In this document: one piece after another, positions 44,931-53,539 of the stretch | How positions within the stretch are numbered: position 1 is the stretch's first letter | Layout: every line of letters starts with the position of its first letter | Source of the DNA: Streptomyces sp. NBC_01723 | GTDB taxonomy: Bacteria; Actinomycetota; Actinomycetes; Streptomycetales; Streptomycetaceae | Assembly (NCBI RefSeq): GCF_036246005.1 | Contig: NZ_CP109171.1 | Span: forward strand, 2,282,001 to 2,346,000 | Length of the DNA: 64,000 nucleotides | Reading direction: 5' to 3' | The notes under the pieces: model-generated | Told to the model about the DNA's origin: nothing | Databases searched by the model: none | Seen by the model: the letters and a program-made list of their open reading frames with translations, nothing else | Made by a program: the position numbers and the translations under genes

Positions 44931-45770
44931 ATGGACGGCAGGCTCTGCGATGGCTGGGTTCGCTCGCTCAGAGGACAGACACTCTGCTTCACCGGCAAAG
45001 TGCTCATCGACGGCGAGTGGACCATCCGAAAACACTGCATCGAGATTGCCCTGAGGCTCGGGGCGGGGTGGAAACCAGACTTCTCACGCAAGATCACTGT
45101 CGTGGTTCATGGTGATCTCGCAAGCCAGGTTGTGACCGACGCACGCCGGGAGTACAGCCAGAAGCTCGTGCGTGCAGCGTGGGAGCGCGACCGGGGCTAC
45201 CACGTGTGTGTCGTGGACGCGGACGGCTTCGCGGACCTCCTCGGACGATTTCCCGCACGTTGTCGAGAGCTGCGACAAGCTGAGAGCGGCAGTGACCGAG
45301 TCCTCGTACTGCCTCAGACTGGGGATGGCATCCTCGGCGGCCCACTCCGGCGACGGAGCGTCGGTCAGCACGAAGCTGGTGCACTTGCGCTCGACCTTGA
45401 TCAGCTCGACAAGGGCACGAGAGCACACGAAGCAACTGTCACAGCACTGGTCGAGCACCTTGCTCGACAGCAGATCGAGCTTCGCGGGCATGCTCGCCAC
45501 GCTCCGAGGTTCGACGCGGGCTGGTCGCGCGGCGACGACGTGTTCATCGCTGAGGTCAAGAGCCTGACCGGCGCGAGCGAGGATCAGCAGATTCGGCTGG
45601 GAATTGGCCAGGTCCTCGACTACGCCCACCAGCTCCAACGTGTTAGGACCTTTGGGCAGATACGCCCTGTGCTGGTCCTGGAGAAGCAGCCGGACGACCC
45701 CAGATGGAGGTCGCTCGCGGAGGCCAGCGGAATTCTACTGACGTGGGCTCCGCTTTTTGCGGGCTGCTGA
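44931..45770 (+). CDS. BRCT domain fused to a PD-(D/E)XK-like nuclease
   Basis: 279 residues from ATG 44931 (AGAGGGGG upstream; an ATG at 44910 has none). The N-terminal ~80 residues match a BRCT domain of the DNA ligase/replication factor C type: LCFTGKVLIDG (TGK at 21-23), a long helix, then TVVVHGDLAS. The C-terminal half has a restriction-type core: DDVFIAEVKSLTG (Asp ... Glu-x-Lys, ~204) followed by QQIRLGIGQVLDYAHQL and PVLVLEKQP. BRCT modules of this type bind 5'-phosphorylated DNA ends, so the protein may act at breaks. It follows the pPIWI-RE gene after 154 bases on the same strand and may belong to that system. Confidence 0.75.
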   Translation: MDGRLCDGWVRSLRGQTLCFTGKVLIDGEWTIRKHCIEIALRLGAGWKPDFSRKITVVVHGDLASQVVTDARREYSQKLVRAAWERDRGYHVCVVDADGFADLLGRFPARCRELRQAESGSDRVLVLPQTGDGILGGPLRRRSVGQHEAGALALDLDQLDKGTRAHEATVTALVEHLARQQIELRGHARHAPRFDAGWSRGDDVFIAEVKSLTGASEDQQIRLGIGQVLDYAHQLQRVRTFGQIRPVLVLEKQPDDPRWRSLAEASGILLTWAPLFAGC

Positions 45771-46024
45771 GCATCCGTCCGCGCCACAGTCGATAGCTGC
45801 GCTGGTCCTCCGATCCGCAATCCGTCGCACGGCAGCGCGGACTGCACCCCAAGCCTTTAAGATCATTTACGGAGAGCACCCAACGAGCACGCCGTACCCG
45901 GCCAGTAATGCACCTTGCCTCTACAGTCAATCCGGGCCAGCTGACACTCAACGCACCGTCGTTGACGGGGTGTCGATGATTATTCTCGTGCGCTCGACCG
46001 TTGAGCTGACCCAGTCCGCGGACT

Positions 46025-46480
46025 CTACGAAACTGGGTCAACGAAGTTGAGCGGTGCGAGGTGCCCTCGGGCTCGGCGGGTGGTGACGCAGCGTGTGCGT
46101 AGCCGCTGGTTGGCCGGGTTCCGGAAGCCGTTCGTATTCCGCGCGCATAGCTTGATCATCCGGTTGACGCCCTCGCTGGTGGCGTAGCAGTGGCCGGTCG
46201 CGATGAAACGCCGAGATCTTGGGCCACGAGCAGTCGAGAGTGACCGCGAGCTGGCGGACCTCGGAGTCCGCGTACCAGGTGAGGACCTTCCAACACAGGT
46301 GGCCGACGCGCTCGCGGTCGGCCCGGTGCGGGCGAGGGCGAGCAGGTCCCGCAGCCGCTCCTGCGCGATGCACGCAGTCAGCAGCGCCATGCCGATCTGG
46401 CCGGCGTCCATCACGGCGTTCCGCATCTTCGTGAACTGCACGCCGTACCCGGCCAATAATGGACATGTCGATGGCCACCT
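46025..46480 (-). pseudogene. ISL3-family transposase remnant (frameshifted)
   Basis: Read with two frame changes, the sequence gives MRNAVMDAGQIGMALL, RVGHLCWKVLTWYADSEVR, TSEGVNRMIKLCARNTNGF and NPANQRLRTRC, the C-terminal third of ISL3-type transposases (TSEGVNR ... RNPANQRLRTR motif). It ends at TAG 46025. The N-terminal two-thirds are absent. A 24-base fragment of the same gene (46438-46461) recurs with one mismatch at 45887-45910, so the region is a mosaic of IS debris. Confidence 0.7.
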
Positions 46481-46523
46481 TCCATAAGATTGCCCCTGAT
46501 GCGCGGCCAACGAGGAGGTATGG

Positions 46524-46910
46524 GTGGGCAATCTGGGGGGATACCAGATGATGACGACGCTGGCGAAGAAGGTGGGCGGCCCCGGGGCGCTGGCCGTCGT
46601 CACTGCCGTGGGCGGGTGGGCCATCGGCCGGGGTGCTGAAGCTGGCGGGAAGAACGTATTCAGGGCCGCCAAGGCTGCGGCCAAGAAGCGGAACGCCCCG
46701 TGCTCGACGAAGGGCCAGGTCTTCGACGTCGTGTCCGACGGCGAGGACGGCAAGGGCCTCGCGCTCCGGGCAGGTGACCAGTACCGAGTCATGGAGTGCG
46801 ACGAGGAAGCGATCCTTATCGAGGTGCTCGGTGGCACGAACAATCCCTACTTCACGTCAGCACAGTTCCTGGCGTCGGTGTCGGGCTTCCCCCACGGCGG
46901 AGAAGATTAA
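46524..46910 (+). CDS. Hypothetical protein with N-terminal hydrophobic segment
   Basis: 128 residues, GTG 46524 with GAGGAGG five bases upstream. An N-terminal Gly/Ala/Val-rich stretch (~14-35: GGPGALAVVTAVGGWAIG) could be a membrane helix. A basic segment with KAAAKKR follows, then an acidic C-terminal domain. I do not recognise the family. It stands alone between inverted IS remnants and is followed by a strong hairpin, so it is probably expressed. Function unknown. Confidence 0.6.
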   Translation: MGNLGGYQMMTTLAKKVGGPGALAVVTAVGGWAIGRGAEAGGKNVFRAAKAAAKKRNAPCSTKGQVFDVVSDGEDGKGLALRAGDQYRVMECDEEAILIEVLGGTNNPYFTSAQFLASVSGFPHGGED

Positions 46911-46967
46911 TGCCGAGTAGCTCGACTGCGGGTGTAGGCACTCGAGTCAGGGGCTGACTCGCGCATC

Positions 46968-47006
46968 GTAGAAGCCCCGTGAGTGCGGCGCTTACGGGGC
47001 TTCTAC
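46968..47006 (+). terminator. Hairpin terminator after the hypothetical gene
   Basis: GTAGAAGCCCCGT (46968-46980) pairs perfectly with ACGGGGCTTCTAC (46994-47006) around a 13-base loop, 58 bases after the stop codon. Confidence 0.7.
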
Positions 47007-47305
47007 GCTGATGTCGATCCAGGTCGCTCGGTCTCGAGTCCGTCATTCGAGTCGATCCCGAACTCGGCCGCCGACGTGCGGGCGCGGTCAACGGCGCAGA
47101 ACTGTGCGCTGTCCAGTTCGTGCGTCGCCAGGACGGCCGAGCCGCCGTTGAGCGTCCCGCCCAGGATGCCCGGCGGGAGGCCACAGCCGTGTCGTTGCTG
47201 GCTCTTCGCTCTTGAGCGGTGCGCCTGGCTCTTGTCGCTGACGTGCTATCACGGTCGGTGACGGGTCTGTCGGCCCCGTTATGAGGCGCTCGTGGTCCTG
47301 AGTAA

Positions 47306-47420
47306 TCATGCGCACGGCTTCCGGAACCCTGCTAACCAGCGGCTACGCACACGCTGCGTTACCACCCGCCGAGCCCGAGGACACCTTGAACCGCTCAACT
47401 TCGTTGACCCACGAAACTAG
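47306..47420 (+). pseudogene. Second ISL3 transposase 3' fragment, inverted relative to the first
   Basis: Encodes GFRNPANQRLRTRC and the following VTTRRARGHLEPLNFVD, ending at TAG 47420; nearly identical to the end of the remnant at 46025-46140 but on the other strand. The pair brackets the hypothetical gene at 46524. Confidence 0.7.
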
Positions 47421-47730
47421 GGACAGCTCAATCCCGCCTGCCCCGCCATGCCAGTGCGCGCCACACAGGAAGACACACCGGACCATACTTTCCGCTGCCT
47501 CGGAAGCGTCCAGACCCACTACCCACCAGCCTCCGACTGCGTTCTGCACGCGACATGACGCCGATATTGCCCCACTTGCCCCATACGAGTCGGACCGGAG
47601 CGACGATACTCGGCGTACACATCCACGATGTCACTCACCCGCACGGCCCAGATTCGACCCGGATTCGACCCCGAGAGTTTGTTTAGCCAAAAAACATGGC
47701 CTCTGACCTGCAGAAATAAAGAGCGGCAGA
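47421..47730. other. Intergenic stretch at the island / backbone junction
   Basis: About 310 bases with lower GC and no supported gene. It holds a duplicated ATTCGACCC (around 47648-47668) and an A-rich run, and ends directly at the 3' end of rnpB. A plausible place for the island boundary; no attachment repeat could be identified. Confidence 0.4.
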
Positions 47731-48130
47731 CGAGCAGGGCTATACGCCGGGTTCTGTTCCGGAGGGTCCTCGCGGGCCCTCCGGCGACGGCCATCCATCT
47801 AGGGCCGGTGTTGCCACCGGCCTCCAGCGGTCTACCCGCGGACTCGGGCGGGCAGCCCTCGATCGTCCGCGCAGAGCGCGTGTTACGGCGCTCCTCTTGA
47901 CCTTGCTCCGGGTGGGGTTTACCTAGCTGCCCAGGTCACCCTGGGCACTGGTGGTCTCTTACACCACCGTTTCACCCTTACCGGGGGCCGAAGTCCCCGG
48001 CGGTCTGCTTTCTGTGGCACTGTCCCGCGGGTCACCCCGGGTGGCCGTTAGCCATCACCCTGCCCTGTGGAGCCCGGACGTTCCTCGGGAAGTCCCGTGA
48101 GGGACTCCACGCGGCCGCCCGCCCGGCTCG
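47731..48130 (-). ncRNA. rnpB: RNase P RNA (bacterial class A)
   Basis: Catalytic RNA that matures tRNA 5' ends. On the minus strand the sequence starts with CGAGCCGGGCGGGCGGCCGCG, and contains the universally conserved GAGGAACGTCCGGGCTCC, the CACAGAAA and GTGAAACGGTGG segments, GTAAACCCCAC, and near the 3' end AGATGGATGGCCGTC and AACCCGGCGTA. Ends are set by pairing of the 5' CGAG and 3' CTCG and are good to a few bases. Confidence 0.95.
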
Positions 48131-48144
48131 TCTGCCGTGTCGAC

Positions 48145-48440
48145 CATGGTACCGGGCGGGTGCGGCGGCTCGCTCCAGTGGCCGTCGTGGCCGCCGTCGC
48201 CAGGACCGGGCCCGTCAGGATCAGGACGAACGCGGCGAGGACGGTCGGCGCCAGGCGCTCCTCCAGGAAGACGGCGCCCGCCGTCACCGCGACCGCCGGG
48301 TCGACGTACGTGATGACCGTCGCGCGGGTCGGACCGGCCTCCTTGATCAGCTCAAGGAAGGCGACGAAGGCGATCGCCGTGCAGACCACGCCGGGGCCGG
48401 CGAGGGCGGCCAGTCCGTCCCCACTCCGGGTCGTACGGAC
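48145..48440 (-). pseudogene. EamA-family (DMT) transporter C-terminal remnant
   Basis: The frame encodes about 95 residues: LAALAGPGVVCTAIAFVAF, ELIKEAGPTRATVITYVDP, VAVTAGAVFLEERLAPTVL, a typical last-three-helices segment of an EamA exporter. No N-terminal helices or start are present upstream, where the merR promoter begins, and the frame runs into rnpB. Truncated relic. Confidence 0.65.
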
Positions 48441-48487
48441 CAGAGGCGGTCCACCGGTGTCCGGTGCGAGCCGGCCGCGCCGCTCGC

Positions 48488-48518
48488 TTGACCCTGTCGC
48501 AACGTCAACGTTTCTACT
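48488..48518 (+). promoter_or_regulatory. MerR-type promoter (19-bp spacer)
   Basis: TTGACC (48488-48493), a 19-bp spacer ending AACGTCAACGTT, and TCTACT (48513-48518). The over-long spacer with internal dyad is the hallmark of promoters controlled by MerR proteins, and it lies directly before a merR gene, implying autoregulation. Confidence 0.7.
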
Positions 48519-48524
48519 GGGGTC

Positions 48525-49286
48525 ATGCGGATCGGAGAACTCGCCGACACCGTCGGCGTCACCACGCGGACCGTGCGGCACTACCACCACCAGGGGCTGC
48601 TGCCCGAGCCGGAACGGCTGGCCAACGGGTACCGGTCGTACACGCTGCGGCACGTCGTCGTGCTGGCCCGGATCCGGCGGCTGGCCGAGCTGGGGCTCGG
48701 GCTCGCCGAGGTGCGGGACGTGCTCGCGGACGAGGCCGGGAAGGAGCTGGCCGAGGTGCTGGAGGAACTGGACGCGGACCTGGCGCGGCAGGAGGCGGCG
48801 ATCCGGGAGCGCCGGACGCGGCTGCGGGCCCTGCTGGCGTCGGAGGGCGGGCTGCCGCCCGAGGGGCCGGTCTCGCCGGAGCTGGCCGAGCTGTTCGCGG
48901 GGATGGGGGACGTCTCCGGTTCCCCCATGGCCGTACGGGACCGCGAGATGCTGGCGACGCTGGAGAGCACGGTGCCCCCGGAGGAGCGGGCCGGGCTGGT
49001 GGCCTCGCTGCGCGGCGCGCTGGGGTCGCCGGAGGCGGTGGCGCGGGCCCACAGGGCTTACGCGCTGCTCGACGAGCTGGTGGACGTCGGCGCCGACGAT
49101 CCGAGGGTGGCGGAGGCTGCCGGGGTGCTCGCCGAGGCCATGCCGGCGGACCTGGTGCCCGAGGAGGGCGTCGACCTCGACTTCGACCACAGCATCCTGC
49201 GTGCCCTGTACGCGGACTTCGCGCCGGGGCAGGCGGAGGCGATCCGGCAGGCCATGGAGATCGTGTCGAGGGGGCGGCGGTCATGA
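48525..49286 (+). CDS. MerR-family transcriptional regulator
   Basis: 253 residues. The N-terminus is a MerR winged HTH (MRIGELADTVGVTTRTVRHY, then GYRSYTLRHVVVLARIRRL), followed by a coiled coil (~75-110) and a helical C-terminal domain of ~140 residues without evident metal cysteines, so an organic ligand or drug is more likely than a metal. The -10 box ends seven bases before the ATG, so the transcript is probably leaderless. Its last four bases overlap the next gene (ATGA). Confidence 0.88.
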   Translation: MRIGELADTVGVTTRTVRHYHHQGLLPEPERLANGYRSYTLRHVVVLARIRRLAELGLGLAEVRDVLADEAGKELAEVLEELDADLARQEAAIRERRTRLRALLASEGGLPPEGPVSPELAELFAGMGDVSGSPMAVRDREMLATLESTVPPEERAGLVASLRGALGSPEAVARAHRAYALLDELVDVGADDPRVAEAAGVLAEAMPADLVPEEGVDLDFDHSILRALYADFAPGQAEAIRQAMEIVSRGRRS

Positions 49287-49897
49287 CGGGCTCCTCCCTC
49301 ACCTCGGTCCCGTACCTGCTGGTCCGGCACGAGCTGCGGCTGCTGGCGAGCCTGTGGCTGTGGATGACCCGGCGGACCCACGGGACGGCGGACGGCTCGG
49401 CCGCCTTCGGGTACGCGCGGGGGCAGGGCGCGATGATGTTCGGTTTCGCGTTCGTCTGCGTGGTCGAGTCCGTGGGGATGTCCGTGCTGCTGCGCGACTG
49501 GCCCACGGTGCACCACGTGGTGCTCGTCCTGGACGTGTACACCGTCGTCTTCGTCATCGGGCTGCACGCCGCGTCCGTGGTCCGCCCGCACGTCCTCGAC
49601 CCGGGCGCGGGCACGCTGCGGATCCGCCGGGCCGTGCACGTCGACGTACGGATACCGCTGGAGCGGATCGCCGCGGTCCGCCGCGAACTGCGCGCGACGC
49701 ACGAGCCGAGGGACGGCGAGCTGAACCTCGCCGTGGGCGCGCAGACGTCGGTGACCGTCGAACTCGCCGAGCCCGTCACCCACGTCACCTTCCTCGGGCG
49801 GCGGCACGAGGTCCGCGTGGTGCGCTGCCACGCCGACGACGCCGGCGGCCTCGTACGGGCCGTCAACCAGGCGCGGGAGGGGCACGCCGTACCCTGA
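49283..49897 (+). CDS. Membrane protein, conserved hypothetical
   Basis: 204 residues, ATG overlapping the merR stop. Two hydrophobic segments are visible (~51-70, MMFGFAFVCVVESVGMSVL; ~82-100, VVLVLDVYTVVFVIGLHAA), with a soluble C-terminal domain (~105-204) rich in beta-strand pattern. Co-transcribed with the MerR regulator, which may control it. The precise function is not evident; not a recognisable transporter. Confidence 0.75.
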   Translation: MTGSSLTSVPYLLVRHELRLLASLWLWMTRRTHGTADGSAAFGYARGQGAMMFGFAFVCVVESVGMSVLLRDWPTVHHVVLVLDVYTVVFVIGLHAASVVRPHVLDPGAGTLRIRRAVHVDVRIPLERIAAVRRELRATHEPRDGELNLAVGAQTSVTVELAEPVTHVTFLGRRHEVRVVRCHADDAGGLVRAVNQAREGHAVP

Positions 49898-49924
49898 CCG
49901 GGAGCTTGGATCGAAGGAGTGCCT

Positions 49925-50707
49925 GTGCTTGTCCTGCTGCCGCCGTCCGAGGGGAAGGCCGCCTCCGGCCGGGGTGCCCCGCTGAAGACCGACGCGTTGT
50001 CGCTGCCGGGGCTGACCCCGGCCCGCGAGGCCGTCCTCGGCGAACTCGTCGACCTGTGCGCCGGGGACGAGGAGAAGGCGCGCGAGGTGCTGGGGCTGAG
50101 TGAGGGGCTGCGCGGCGAGGTCGCCAAGAACGTGGAGCTGCTGACGGCGGGGGCCCGGCCGGCCGGGGAGATCTACACCGGTGTGCTGTACGACGCGCTG
50201 GACCTGGCCTCGCTCGACGCGGCGGCCAAGCGGCGGGCGGCCCGTTCGCTGCTGGTGTTCTCCGGGTTGTGGGGTGCCGTGCGGGTGACCGACCGGATCC
50301 CCTCCTACCGGTGCTCGATGGGCGTCAGGCTGCCGGGGCTCGGCGCGCTGGGCGCGTACTGGCGGGCGCCGATGGCCGAGGTGCTGCCCGAGGCGGCCGG
50401 GGAGCGGCTGGTCCTGGACCTGCGCTCGTCGGCGTACGCGGCGGCCTGGAAGCCGAAGGGCGAGGTCGCCGGGCGGACGGCGACCGTACGGGTGCTGCAC
50501 GCGCCGACCCGGAAGGTGGTCAGCCACTTCAACAAGGCGACCAAGGGGCGGATCGTGCGGAGCCTGCTGACCTCCGGGACCGCGCCGGGCGGTCCGGCGG
50601 AGCTGGTGGAGGCGCTGCGGGACCTGGGCTACGAGGTGGAGGCCGAGGCACCCGCGAAGGCGGGGCGGCCGTGGTCGCTGGACGTGCTGGTGGACGAGAT
50701 CCACTGA
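49925..50707 (+). CDS. yaaA: YaaA family peroxide-stress protein (UPF0246)
   Basis: 260 residues. GTG 49925 has AAGGAG five bases upstream and gives the family start [11 protein letters not shown]; the GTG at 49919 is too close to the ribosome site. Other family blocks: [21 protein letters not shown] and [16 protein letters not shown]. In E. coli YaaA lowers free iron and limits DNA damage during peroxide stress; the fold binds DNA. Stand-alone in a conserved backbone position. Confidence 0.88.
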   Translation: MLVLLPPSEGKAASGRGAPLKTDALSLPGLTPAREAVLGELVDLCAGDEEKAREVLGLSEGLRGEVAKNVELLTAGARPAGEIYTGVLYDALDLASLDAAAKRRAARSLLVFSGLWGAVRVTDRIPSYRCSMGVRLPGLGALGAYWRAPMAEVLPEAAGERLVLDLRSSAYAAAWKPKGEVAGRTATVRVLHAPTRKVVSHFNKATKGRIVRSLLTSGTAPGGPAELVEALRDLGYEVEAEAPAKAGRPWSLDVLVDEIH

Positions 50708-50791
50708 CGTTCCGGCAGGGCGGTCCCCGCTGTCGTTGCGCATACCGCAAAGCGCGTTGCGCGTCGTGCGTTGCGGCGGCACGATGAGGTC

Positions 50792-51451
50792 ATGAGTTCT
50801 CCGCTGCCCTCCTCCCCCGCCACCTCGGTGCTGGACCTCGCCCCCGTCGTGCCCGTCGTGGTCGTCGACGACCTCGCCGACGCCGTACCGCTCGCCCGGG
50901 CGCTCGTCGCCGGCGGGCTGCCCGCGATCGAGGTGACGCTGCGGACGCCGGTGGCGGTGGACGCGATCCGCGCCATCGCCGACGAGGTGCCGGGCGCCGT
51001 GGTCGGCGCGGGCACCGTCATCACGCCGGACCAGGTCGGCGAGGTCGTCGCGGCGGGGGCGCGGTTCCTGGTCAGTCCCGGGTGGACGGACGTCCTGCTG
51101 GACGCGATGCGGGCGTCCGGGGTGCCCTTCCTGCCGGGGGTGTCGACCACCTCGGAGGTGGTGGCGCTGCTGGAGCGCGGGGTGCGGGAGATGAAGTTCT
51201 TCCCGGCCGAGGCGGCGGGCGGCACCGCCTACCTGAAGGCGCTCGCCGCGCCCCTGCCGCAGGCCCGTTTCTGCCCGACCGGCGGCATCGGTCCCGGCTC
51301 CGCACCGGAGTACCTGGCGCTGCCCAACGTCGGCTGCGTCGGGGGCAGTTGGATGCTGCCGAAGGACGCCGTGGCCGACCGTGACTGGGGCCGCGTGGAG
51401 GCGCTGGCCCGTGCGGCGGCGGCGCTCAGCGCAGGTGGGACGTCTCGTTGA
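50792..51451 (+). CDS. eda: KDPG / 4-hydroxy-2-oxoglutarate aldolase
   Basis: 219 residues from ATG 50792 (GAGG upstream). Class I aldolase cleaving 2-keto-3-deoxy-6-phosphogluconate to pyruvate and glyceraldehyde 3-phosphate (Entner-Doudoroff end step), often also 4-hydroxy-2-oxoglutarate. Glu47 in AIEVTLRTP and Schiff-base Lys135 in MKFFPAEA are both present, as is CPTGGIGP of the phosphate site. The 3' end overlaps that of the convergent RNase H/phosphatase gene by 26 bases. Confidence 0.9.
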   Translation: MSSPLPSSPATSVLDLAPVVPVVVVDDLADAVPLARALVAGGLPAIEVTLRTPVAVDAIRAIADEVPGAVVGAGTVITPDQVGEVVAAGARFLVSPGWTDVLLDAMRASGVPFLPGVSTTSEVVALLERGVREMKFFPAEAAGGTAYLKALAAPLPQARFCPTGGIGPGSAPEYLALPNVGCVGGSWMLPKDAVADRDWGRVEALARAAAALSAGGTSR

Positions 51452-52784
51452 ACAGGCGGACGCTCGCGCCGCCGTCGGCGTAGTACGCGACCGCCGACAG
51501 CGAGGCCGCGGACAGCTCCATCCGGAACAGCGACTCCGGCGGGGCGCCCAGGGCGAGCCGCAGGAACGTCTTGATCGGCGTCACGTGCGAGACCAGCAGC
51601 ACGGTGCGGCCCGCGTAGGCCGGGACCAGCCTGTCGCGGGTGGCGGCGACGCGCTCGCCGGTCGCCGCGAAGCTCTCGCCGCCGCCGGTCGGCCGGGCGT
51701 CCGGGGAGGACAGCCAGGCGTCCAGGTCGGCGGGGTACCGCTCGCGCACCTCGCCGAAGGTGAGTCCTTCCCAGGCGCCGAAGTCGGTCTCCCGCAGGCC
51801 CTCCTCGATGGTCACCTCCAGGCCGAGGCGGGCGGCCACGATGCCGGCGGTCTCACGGGTGCGGGCCAGGGGTGAGGCGACGACCGCCTGGACCGTGCCG
51901 CGCCGGGCCAGGCTCGCGGCCACCCTCTCGGCCTGCTCCCGGCCGACGGACGACAGCGACGGGTCGCTGCCACCGCTGCCGGAGAACCGCTTCTGCGGGG
52001 TCAGGGGCGTCTCACCGTGCCGCAGCAGTACGAAGGTGGCGGGGGCGCCCATGTCGGGGGGTCCCCAGCCGGGGGACGCGACGGTCTTGGCGGCGCGCAT
52101 GTCGGCGTCTTCGCCGGTATCGGCGTCGGTGTCGGCGTCCGCGCCGGTGTCGGCGTCCGCGCCGGTATCGACGTCCGCGCCGGCGTCGGTGTCGGCGTCG
52201 ACCTCGGCACCGGTGCGAGCCGCCTGGGCGACCCGCTCACCGATGGCGGCACCGGCCGTGCGGGCGGTCACCGCCCGGCGTCCGGCGGCGCCCCCCGCGT
52301 CCAGTTCCGCCGTCGACTCGGCCGGTGACCACTGCTCACCGCGCGCGCTCGCGTCCATCGCCTCGTTGGCCAGGCGGTCGGCGTGCTTGTTGTCCGCGCG
52401 GGGGATCCACTCGTACGTCACGCGGCCCGGCGGGAAGACCCGCGCCGCCTCGGCCGCCAGCGGCTTCATGTCGGGGTGCTTGATCTTCCAGCGGCCCGAC
52501 ATCTGCTCCACGACGAGCTTGGAGTCCATCCGTACGTGCACGCGCGCGTCGGGGTCCAGCTCCCTCGCCGCACGCAGTCCGGCCAGCAGCCCCCGGTACT
52601 CGGCCACGTTGTTCGTGACGACCCCGAGGTGCTCGGCGACCTCGACGAGAGTCTCCCCGGTCGCCGCGTCCCGCACCACCGCGCCGTAGCCCGCGGGCCC
52701 CGGGTTGCCCCGCGACCCGCCGTCGGCCTCGACGACGAACTCCCGCACCCGACCGGCCGCCGAAGCTTCCACCGAAGCCGCCAC
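51426..52784 (-). CDS. Bifunctional RNase H / histidine phosphatase
   Basis: About 452 residues. The N-terminal RNase HI-like domain has Asp in VVEADGGSRGNPGPAG, Glu in NNVAEYRGLL, Asp in VRMDSKLVVEQM and Asp in NKHADRLANEA, the full metal-binding set. The C-terminal domain is a phosphoglycerate-mutase-like phosphatase: LLRHGETPLTPQKRFSG and a late LLVSHVTPIK. In actinobacteria this fusion cleaves RNA-DNA hybrids and has alpha-ribazole/acid phosphatase activity. The linker is an Asp/Ala/Gly/Thr low-complexity stretch encoded by short GACGCCGACACC-like repeats (~52110-52220). GTG 52784 follows TAGGGG, which overlaps the upstream stop; GTG 52772 and 52748 are alternatives. Confidence 0.88.
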   Translation of the reverse strand: MAASVEASAAGRVREFVVEADGGSRGNPGPAGYGAVVRDAATGETLVEVAEHLGVVTNNVAEYRGLLAGLRAARELDPDARVHVRMDSKLVVEQMSGRWKIKHPDMKPLAAEAARVFPPGRVTYEWIPRADNKHADRLANEAMDASARGEQWSPAESTAELDAGGAAGRRAVTARTAGAAIGERVAQAARTGAEVDADTDAGADVDTGADADTGADADTDADTGEDADMRAAKTVASPGWGPPDMGAPATFVLLRHGETPLTPQKRFSGSGGSDPSLSSVGREQAERVAASLARRGTVQAVVASPLARTRETAGIVAARLGLEVTIEEGLRETDFGAWEGLTFGEVRERYPADLDAWLSSPDARPTGGGESFAATGERVAATRDRLVPAYAGRTVLLVSHVTPIKTFLRLALGAPPESLFRMELSAASLSAVAYYADGGASVRLFNETSHLR

Positions 52785-52795
52785 CGAACCGGCCC

Positions 52796-53539
52796 CTACA
52801 GCCCGGAGTCGGCCGTGCGCACCAGGATGCGACGGCAGTTCTCGCAGCGTACGACGGTGTCGGGCGCCGTCGAGCGGATCTCGCTCAGCTCGGTGATCGC
52901 CAGCTCCTGGCGGCACCCCTGGCAGCTGCGCTGGTACAGCTTGGCCGCGCCGACGCCGCCCTGCTGCTCGCGCAGCTTGTCGTAGAGCTTCAGCAGGTCG
53001 TCGGGGACCGAGCCGACGATGACCTCGCGCTCCTTGGTCACCGAGGCCGCCTCGCCGTCCAGTTCCTCGACGGCCGCGTCCCGGCGCGCGGTGGCGTCGT
53101 CGATCTTCCCCTGGACCGCGCCGACCCGCTCGGTCAGCTCGGCGACCCGCTCCTGCGCGGACTCGCGGCGCTCCATCACCTCCAGGACGACGTCCTCCAG
53201 GTCGCCCTGCCGCTTGGCGAGCGAGGCGATCTCACGCTGGAGGTTCTCCAGGTCCTTCGGGGAGGTGACGGCGCCGGAGTCCAGGCGCTGCTGGTCGCGG
53301 GTGGCGCGCTGACGCACCTGGTCCACGTCCTGCTCGGCCTTGGTCTGCTCGCGGGCGCAGTCGCTCTCCTCGGTCTGCGCGGCCACGAGCAGGTCGCGCA
53401 GCTGGGTGAGGTCCTTGGTCAGCGACTCGATCTCGGCGTGCTCGGGCAGCGACCGGCGCTTGTGCGCGAGCTGCTGGAGCCGGACGTCGAGGCCCTGCAC
53501 GTCGAGGAGGCGGATCTGGTCGGCGGGCTCGGCTTTCAG
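52796..53539 (-). CDS. C4-type zinc-ribbon coiled-coil protein (CT398-like)
   Basis: 247 residues. A long coiled coil (~20-185) rich in Glu/Arg/Leu heptads, followed by a zinc ribbon with CQGC and CENC pairs (~200-235). Such proteins are always next to Nif3 and RNase H genes in actinobacteria; a role in nucleic-acid or cofactor handling is assumed only. No ATG, GTG or TTG lies in frame near the expected N-terminus. The family start (LKAEPADQIRLLDVQ) coincides with a CTG that overlaps the Nif3 stop as CTGA, with GGGAG upstream; I take CTG 53539 as the start. Confidence 0.85.
   Translation of the reverse strand: MKAEPADQIRLLDVQGLDVRLQQLAHKRRSLPEHAEIESLTKDLTQLRDLLVAAQTEESDCAREQTKAEQDVDQVRQRATRDQQRLDSGAVTSPKDLENLQREIASLAKRQGDLEDVVLEVMERRESAQERVAELTERVGAVQGKIDDATARRDAAVEELDGEAASVTKEREVIVGSVPDDLLKLYDKLREQQGGVGAAKLYQRSCQGCRQELAITELSEIRSTAPDTVVRCENCRRILVRTADSGL

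Noticed and set aside
45771..46024. Gene between the BRCT-nuclease and the ISL3 remnant
   Set aside because: Open frames here lack ribosome sites and homology; the stretch contains a repeated transposase fragment, so it is probably IS debris.
52110..52220. Frameshift or assembly error in the RNase H/phosphatase gene
   Set aside because: The short GAC/GCC repeats keep the frame and encode an Asp/Ala-rich linker between two intact domains.
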